Shown: in pieces, positions 58,091 through 64,000 of the stretch
Layout of the letters: every line of letters starts with the position of its first letter
Numbering within the stretch: position 1 is the first letter of the stretch
NCBI GenBank assembly: GCA_024364735.1
Contig: JAGFNQ010001611.1
Location: 18,878-82,877, forward strand
Direction: 5' to 3'
Source of the DNA: Boesenbergia rotunda
Taxonomy: Eukaryota > Streptophyta > Magnoliopsida > Zingiberales > Zingiberaceae
DNA: 64,000 bases
Position numbers and translations under genes: made by a program
Notes under the pieces: model-generated
Told to the model about the DNA's origin: nothing
Databases searched by the model: none
Seen by the model: only the letters and a program-made list of their open reading frames with translations

Positions 58091-58700
58091 CTAGACCTCC
58101 TCCTTTTGCTCTCTCAACTCAACCCAGGGGGAGGGCTGCACCATGTTATAGCTGGCCAGTAGAGCCCGGAACGCCTTCCGTACTTCTGTTCGGACATCGT
58201 CCACGTAGCATCGGCATGCTACTTTCTGGTCACCTCTTACTTCTCCCACCCGTTCGCCGATCGGGAATTTAACCTTCAGATAGAAAGTGGATGCCACAAC
58301 CCAAAATTTGTTGAGGGCTGGTCTTCCCAAGATGACATTGTAGGCTGATGGTGCATCCACTATCAGGAAGGTTGACCATCGGGTCCTCTTCAGGGGGCTC
58401 CTGCCCGAGTGAAATGGCCAACTTGATCTGGTTGATCGGCTGGACCTCATTCCCAGTGAACCCAAAGAGGGGTGTGGATACAGGTTGCAATTCATGGGCT
58501 TCAATCTGTAATTGTTCGAATGCTTTCTTGTACAAAATATTGACAGAACGACCAGTGTCCACAATGGTCTGGTGGACCTGGTAGTTGGCTATGACAGCGG
58601 TGATAACTAACACATCGTCATGCAGAACTTCCACCCCTTGTAAATCCTGTGGGGCGAAACTAATCTGTGGCCCTCTGGCTTGAGCAGAGCTTGTCCCCAC
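58091..58700 (-). pseudogene. pol: Tat-like aspartic protease, frameshifted
   Basis: Frame 58,269-58,700 carries the N-half with VHQTIVDTGRSVNILY: the Asp-Thr-Gly triad is kept, with Arg inserted at the usual Ser. Frame 58,091-58,564 carries the C-half, FLIVDAPSAYNVILGRPALN. One frameshift near 58,375 separates them. In intact relatives the enzyme cleaves the gag-pol polyprotein. Confidence 0.85.
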
Positions 58701-58795
58701 TTGGCGGATCTCCAGGCGCCTGAACTGAGATTTCCGGGCCCGGTTGGAGTCTCCATAGGTGGGGCCACCTAAGATGACATTGACCGAGCCCTGTA

Positions 58796-59165
58796 CTATG
58801 TTCTGTTGGTTTGCCTGCTCCTCATTGACTTCTCCTTGCTCAGGGGAGTTGGAGGTCGGGAATAGTTGTCTTGCTGTCGGGGCAGTTGCTTGGTCGTCAG
58901 ATTCTCTCCTTTTTGCCTACGACCTTCCTCGACCTCGGGCTCCTCCCTGAGATGCCCCCTGAGGGGTCCCTCGGCTTGTGCGAGATTGCCCTCCCCAGCC
59001 TGCCAACAATCTTGGGTGTTGTGAGTATGGTTGTGATAGAACAAGCAATAAGGCTGCCACTTGTTGGGGAGACACCCTTGGGCCACCTGCTGAACTATGC
59101 CACGCTCGGATCCAGCCCGCTATCCCATGGCTCGAGGACTACGGAGGGGTCCTCCGGGAGGTGTT
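58796..59165 (-). pseudogene. gag: Tat-like gag C-terminus with zinc-knuckle-like motif
   Basis: Frame 58,796-59,086 contains CLFYHNHTHNTQDC. Tat gags have a C-x2-H-x2-H-x-H-x4-C type motif here. The first His is Tyr in this copy while the other ligands remain. The tail is charged. It follows gag after a stop and a frame change near 59,165. Confidence 0.7.
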
Positions 59166-59170
59166 GTCTT

Positions 59171-60070
59171 CTAACTATGGGGAGCCACAGGTAGAGGCCC
59201 GACCTCCCGACGCCGAGCGGCTTGCACTTCTTCCACGTCTACGTATTTAGCGGCCTTGCCTAGGAGGCTTTCAAAGTCCTTTGGGGGTTTCTGTATCAAC
59301 AATCTAAAGAACATCCCCTCTTGCAAACCCTGGGCGAAAGCGCTGATTAGCACTTCCAGAGTGGCGGTGGGCACGTCAACCGCGACCTGGTTGAACCTCT
59401 TGATGTAAGCCCATAAGGACTCCTTAGGGCTCTATTTTAAGGCAAAGAGGTTGAGGTTTGTCTTGCGATGACTCTTGCTGCTTGTAAAATATTGTAGGAA
59501 GAGCCTCTTGAAGTTGGCAAATTCTTGCACAGACCCTTCCGGGAGTATGTCAAACCATCGCTGAGCGGGCCCGGCAAGGGTGGTCAAGAACGCTCAGCAC
59601 TTAATGTCGTCCATGTACTGATGTAGCAGGGCCACATTTTCAAACTTCATGAAATGCTCTTCTGGGTTTGTGACTCCTCCATACTCTGGAATATATAGTA
59701 GTCGGAAGTGCTTGGGGATTGGTTCTTGAAGGACTCGACTGGAAAATGTGAATCCAGTGCAATCAGACGGAGCTTGGATAGCTGGAGCCATCCCCTTGTT
59801 GAGCATTGCATGGCTGGAAGAGACTTCTAGTGGGTTGGAATGTCCTACACCCTCCATTAGGCCAAAGAATACTTGGGGGAAATAGGGACCGCTACTCGGA
59901 TAAGCCTCGCCTTCTGTTCCAGCGCAGGCAGCTGCCTCAGATGGACCTTCCTGAGTCGGACGACCGTCGGTCTTCTGTTGTGCTGCTAGCTTTTGCGCTT
60001 TGGTGGCCACCAACAACTTGAGCACTTCTCGTGAGACTGTAATTGCCACTTTGTTGGAGTCTCCTATCAT
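59171..60070 (-). pseudogene. gag: Tat-like gag, two in-frame stops
   Basis: One frame from MIGDSNKVAITVSREVLKLL (60,070), with readable sequence upstream (KIKFGSIYGKSLPDRK). TGA at 59,594-59,596 and TAG at about 59,433 interrupt it. The capsid core shows PEEHFMKFENVALLHQYMDD, RWFDILPEGSVQEFANFKRL, AYIKRFNQVAVDVPTATLEV and FAQGLQEGMFF. It ends VGPLPVAPHS before a stop at 59,171. The relic at 2,352-2,946 is the same family. Confidence 0.85.
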
Positions 60071-60336
60071 TGTCTTTCGATCAGGTAGAGATTTCCCATA
60101 GATGGAACCAAATTTGATCTTGTCGACTAGTGGAGGGGCCCTCGCTCAGATGGCAGAGTAAGCTGGATGAGTTGCGGTGATGTTCAGTGTTGGACCAGAG
60201 GTGGACGAGAAGAACCAACGGCTTGGAGGAACAAGGCTCAGAGTGGGAAGACAAAGGAAACTATGAGGATGAAAAGCCAACTTCTCAGAATCCCTTCTTT
60301 GAAGCATTAGACGGACCTTATATAGGGGAGGGGGAG
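60071..60336 (-). other. Tat-like gag N-end and leader
   Basis: The minus strand reads APPLVDKIKFGSIYGK upstream of the gag Met, after which a stop ends the frame at about 60,155. No primer site or LTR of the Tat-like element is visible before the chromovirus LTR at 60,337. Confidence 0.55.
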
Positions 60337-62665
60337 TGTAGCGACCCGCCTTCTTCTACCTTAGACGGATCGTTACTTCTCTCTACTTCTCTACTTTTGA
60401 TACATGACTAAAAATGCGAAAATCTTTTTTTTTTAACTTTTGAATTCATCTAACAATCATGTTCTAACTTAAGCAATCATGCATATTAACATATCACACT
60501 TACTATCTCGAAAACTCACAATTGGTACACTTGTAGCTTGCCTCGCCCAACTCAAACTGCAGGTATCAGTCGACTGATACTGCATCAGTCGACTGATAGA
60601 CCTATGATCTGAATTTACAGGTTTCGGCACTTGCTTCAAAGGTCCACCAATCATGTATTTTCGAGCCATATAATACTATGATGCCATTTCTATACTCTAT
60701 GTCAGTTTTCTAAACAATTTAGCCAATCAAAATGAATCCATAAACTTGAAATTTAGACTTTTGCGGAAGAAAATAAACTATACAAGTTATATGAACTTTA
60801 ACACTAAAGTTTGTACCAATCTTGACTTCTATACATCCATAAAACCAAATACATGTTCTATGACCTTGCTAAAGCATCATGAAATATGAATGCAACTTTT
60901 CTAAACATATTTAAGCAATAAAACTTAATTCAAAGAGAATTTGATACTATCTTGGCACATGTGTCTATTTTCCTAACAAAGTATCAATATCTTCATCTAC
61001 TCACATTTCCACTCATCCAATGCAAGCATAAGACTATATAAGCTAAATGAAATGACATGAAATCTTTACTCTAAGAGATTGAGCATGTAAAACTATCCAA
61101 AACTTAAATGTTCGCTAAACTCCATAAAACAAGAACTTGAAATTCAAATGAACTATAACATTGTGAATTAAATAACTAAATTGTCTTGCGCCAAAGATCT
61201 CTCCATAATCAGCCACCACACACACTCTACTCAGCACCGCCTCGTCGTCTTCCTTCAGAATTGCTTGCCTTTACCTTTATCTGCAATAAGAAGAAATGTA
61301 ACTAGTAAGCAAAAAGCTTAGTAAGTACTATCTAGCTCACAAAAACTCGAAATATGCAAACATGCTTCTAGATCAAACTGAACATCATATGAGATACTAA
61401 TATGCTTAAAAGAAAACTAAGGACATGTATAGCTCAAACATGCATACTCAAGTAATAATAAATCTCATTTTACTTTTCTTGACTCAACTTGGAAACTTTA
61501 GCTATTCTTTAACTTTTTGAAAACTCTTTAAATTTTCGAAACTTTGCTAAAGCATATACTTGAAAATAATAATCACTTGGATCCACTGAAGACGTAAGTA
61601 CCATCTCATATGCGCGTTCCCTAAAAGGTTGGGGTAGCGAGCCACCAATCCTAATAGAGCAGACCTTGGTCTACCAGGGCCAAGACCTTGGAATTGGACA
61701 CCTGGATTTCTTTAACGACGCCCTTGGACGCCAGGTACTGGCCTTATAAAATAAAATAGCTTTTCTTTCTTTTCTTTCTTATCTGTAAATGCCTTGGCAT
61801 TTTCTGGAGCACCTTGCGTGCTAAAATCCCTAAGTCTTGACTTTTGGGGATTTCTTAAGGCCTTGGCCTTTTCTTTTCTTATCTTTATCTTTTCTTTTCT
61901 TTTCTCATAACTTTTCTTAGCCCTAATCTCATATAGGGTGCTTAATCAACTTATACAAACATATAATGAACTAATATCACATGCCAAAAATCATAAACTA
62001 AAGAAACTATCTCTTTTTAAAACTTTTAAAGAAAATTCTCGCGGAAAAACCGCCTCTTACTGCAGGTGAGCAGTACTTACATTGATATCTTGGACTTACA
62101 ACCAAAATTAATGTCTAGAGCTCGGAAGAAACTTGAGATCTCGGAGAATTCTTCGCGCCTACGCGTTCCTCTCGTCGCGGGGATTCCAAATATTGGATGA
62201 TCTCTTGGAGAAAAGCCTTGGCCGGCCCTCTAGGCCTTGGTGTGGCGTGCGCACAAGAGAGGAGAGGGAGAGGGGTCGGCGCAACCTTGGGAGAGGGAGA
62301 GGGTTTGAGAGAAAATAAAACTTCTCTCTTTAATTATCTATTTATACTTATGGGGCGGATTGACCTAACTACAACTTAAATACATGTCTCTCCTTCCTTT
62401 TCTGTGCTTGATACCCTAGCCCAGCCGGTTGCGCGCTTGTGTGGTCTCGCGGTGGTCGCTGGTTCGATCCACCCGCTGCACCTAATTGGTTTTTCCCATT
62501 TTTCCCCTTTTTTTCTTTTTTCTTTTTCCAAAAATACCAAACGGACTCGGAAAATTCCATAAAAATACTCTAAAAATTCCTAAAAATATCTAGAACACTT
62601 CTAAACCATTTCTAAATAATTCTAAGGACTTTAAGAACTAAAAATGGAAATTTTGGGGCGTTATA
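60337..62665 (-). mobile_element. second chromovirus, 3' LTR (2,329 bp)
   Basis: Plus-strand ends TGTAGCGACCCGCC (60,337) and GGGGCGTTATA (62,665). The minus-strand start reads TATAACG instead of the usual TGTAACG. A polypurine tract GGTATGGGGGAT lies outside at 62,666-62,677. Minus-strand TATAAATA near 62,340. It differs clearly from the first chromovirus LTR family. It carries a palindrome pair at 60,567/60,586. Confidence 0.85.
60565..60597. promoter_or_regulatory. palindrome pair inside a gypsy LTR
   Basis: CAGTCGACTG cores start at 60,567 and 60,586, 19 bp apart, each extended to ATCAGTCGACTGAT. This is the same module as in the Sirevirus LTRs, but it lies ~1.75 kb from this LTR's TATA box, towards the LTR's 3' end. 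Confidence 0.75.
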
Positions 62666-64000
62666 ATCCCCCATACCTTATAAAAAGTTCGTCCTCGAAC
62701 TTAGAATAACTCTGGATATCTCTCTCTCATGCTGTCCTCACGTTCCCAAGTAGCCTCTTTATGCTTTTGATTCTGCCAGATGACCTTCACTAATGGCACT
62801 TCTTTGTTTCTCAATCTTTTAACTGTCTTGTCCACTTTCTGTGTCGGTCTGCTCTCATAGCTAAGATCCTCTTGGATCTGTACTGACTGGGGCTGAATCA
62901 CTTGGCTAGGGTCGTGAATACACTTCTTTAGCATAGAGACATGAAATGTACTATGGATAGCTGACATATCCTCTGGTAAGTCCAGCTCATAGGCTACCTT
63001 CCCAACTCTCTTTATAATATTATAGGGTCCTATGTAGCGAGGACTCAGCTTGCCCTTCTTGCCAAATCTCATCACTCCCTTCATAGGAGCGACCTTGAGA
63101 AATACTGAATCTCCAACTTGGAATTCAAGTGGCATACGGCGTGTGTCAGCATAACTTTTCTGTCTACTCTGAGTAGTCTCAATCCTCTGGCGGATCGTCT
63201 GGATAGCCTGAGTGGTCTCCTCTATAAGCTCAGTCTGGCTGTCTAGTCCTGACTCCATCTCTTTTTTTTCACCAGCTTCTTGCCAACATATGGGTGATCT
63301 ACATTTCCTGCCATATAATGCCTCATAAGGTGCCATCCTGATGGTGGCCTGATAGCTATTGTTGTAGGCAAACTCAGCTAAGCACAGAAATTTGCACCAA
63401 CTACCTTTAAAGTCCAATGCACAAGCCCTGAGCATGTCTTCTAAAATCTGATTTACTCTCTCTGTTTGTCCATCTGTCTGGGGATGGAAGGCTGTGCTGA
63501 ACTGAAGTTTGGTGCCTAGGGTGTCCTGAACACACCTCCAAAAATGGGAGATGAACCGCCCATCTCTGTCAGAAACGATCGACTTCGGGACTCCGTGAAG
63601 CCTGATTACTTCTTTCACGTACAGCTGTGCTAATTGCTCTACCGAATGCGATAACTTGATGGCTAGGAAGTGGGCAGACTTGGTCAATCTGTCCACTATC
63701 ACCCAAATTGCATCGTGTCCATGGGTGGTTCTTGGAAGACCCTGTGATAAAGTCCATGGATATTTCTTCCCACTTCCACTCTGGAATGGGAAGAGGCTGC
63801 AGAACTCCTCCTGGTCTCTGGTGCTCGGCTTTGACCCTCTGGCAGGTCAAGCAGGTACTGATATATCTGGCCACGTCTCGCTTGAGTCCAGACCACCAGA
63901 ACCTTTGCTTTAAATCTTGGTACATCTTGGTAGAACCAGGATGCATAGAGTACGGGGTACTGTGGGCTTCTTCTAAAATATTCTTTCTTAGTTCCTCATC
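62666..64000 (-). pseudogene. pol: second chromovirus integrase with chromodomain, one frameshift, partial
   Basis: From the window edge: MHPGSTKMYQDLKQRFWWSG, then CLTCQRVKAEHQRPGG (the CxxC half of the HHCC zinc domain), then EWKWEEISMDF with the first catalytic Asp. A one-base insertion near 63,740 shifts to frame 62,701-63,702: VDRLTKSAHFLAIKLSHS, SDRDGRF (second Asp), FHPQTDGQTERVN (catalytic Glu), GDSVFLKVAPMKGVMRFG, and a chromodomain ending TWEREDSMRERYPELF. All catalytic residues are intact. The 333-codon frame reaches a proper stop at 62,701, just before the polypurine tract. Only one lesion is seen, so it is young. The rest of the element lies beyond the window. Confidence 0.92.

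Overview
This window is plant nuclear DNA made almost entirely of nested, mostly broken LTR retrotransposons. I found no host protein gene, rRNA, tRNA or CRISPR array. The evidence for a plant is the set of lineages: Sirevirus-like and other Ty1/copia elements primed by initiator tRNA-Met, chromodomain Ty3/gypsy elements (chromoviruses), a Tat-like gypsy element, an Athila-like gypsy element with a tRNA-Asp-type primer site, and a Tourist-like MITE. A large, repeat-rich angiosperm genome is likely. A monocot is my guess only.

Layout. 1-2,996 holds LTR fragments and a gypsy gag relic. 2,997-8,234 is a tandem LTR-internal-LTR-internal arrangement of a pol-less Sirevirus-like element. 8,235-15,713 holds copia gag relics, one copia LTR with primer site, and two solo LTRs (11,007-12,360 and 14,302-15,629). 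15,714-39,523 is a Sirevirus mosaic containing a lone chromovirus LTR (17,478-20,762), a whole but pol-deleted chromovirus (22,911-32,403), a copia solo LTR (32,522-34,356) and a MITE (36,131-36,344). 39,524-60,336 is a minus-strand Tat-like element whose 3' part carries a 110-bp satellite. It is broken up by an Athila-like element (43,515-53,696), a copia solo LTR (55,941-57,914), LTR fragments, and a 743-base assembly gap (42,448-43,190) flanked by a suspicious duplication. 60,337-64,000 is the 3' end of a second chromovirus, with integrase and chromodomain.

Five insertions have exact 5-bp target-site duplications, so part of the nesting order is firm. The solo LTRs show that LTR-LTR recombination has removed internal regions.

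The three most interesting signals are as follows. (1) Paired palindromes with CAGTCGACTG cores are spaced 19 or 20 bp start to start. They lie about 25 bp upstream of a TATTTAAG box in four Sirevirus LTRs (a fifth has the same layout on the minus strand), recur in the 3' noncoding region, and appear once in an unrelated gypsy LTR. (2) In the chromovirus at 22,911-32,403 the gag position is occupied by an ORF with a gag-like N-terminus, about 16 acidic heptads and a C-terminal hydrophobic segment, behind an intron-like leader. (3) The pol-less Athila-like element carries a Q/N/F-rich reading frame followed by seven 27-residue repeats.
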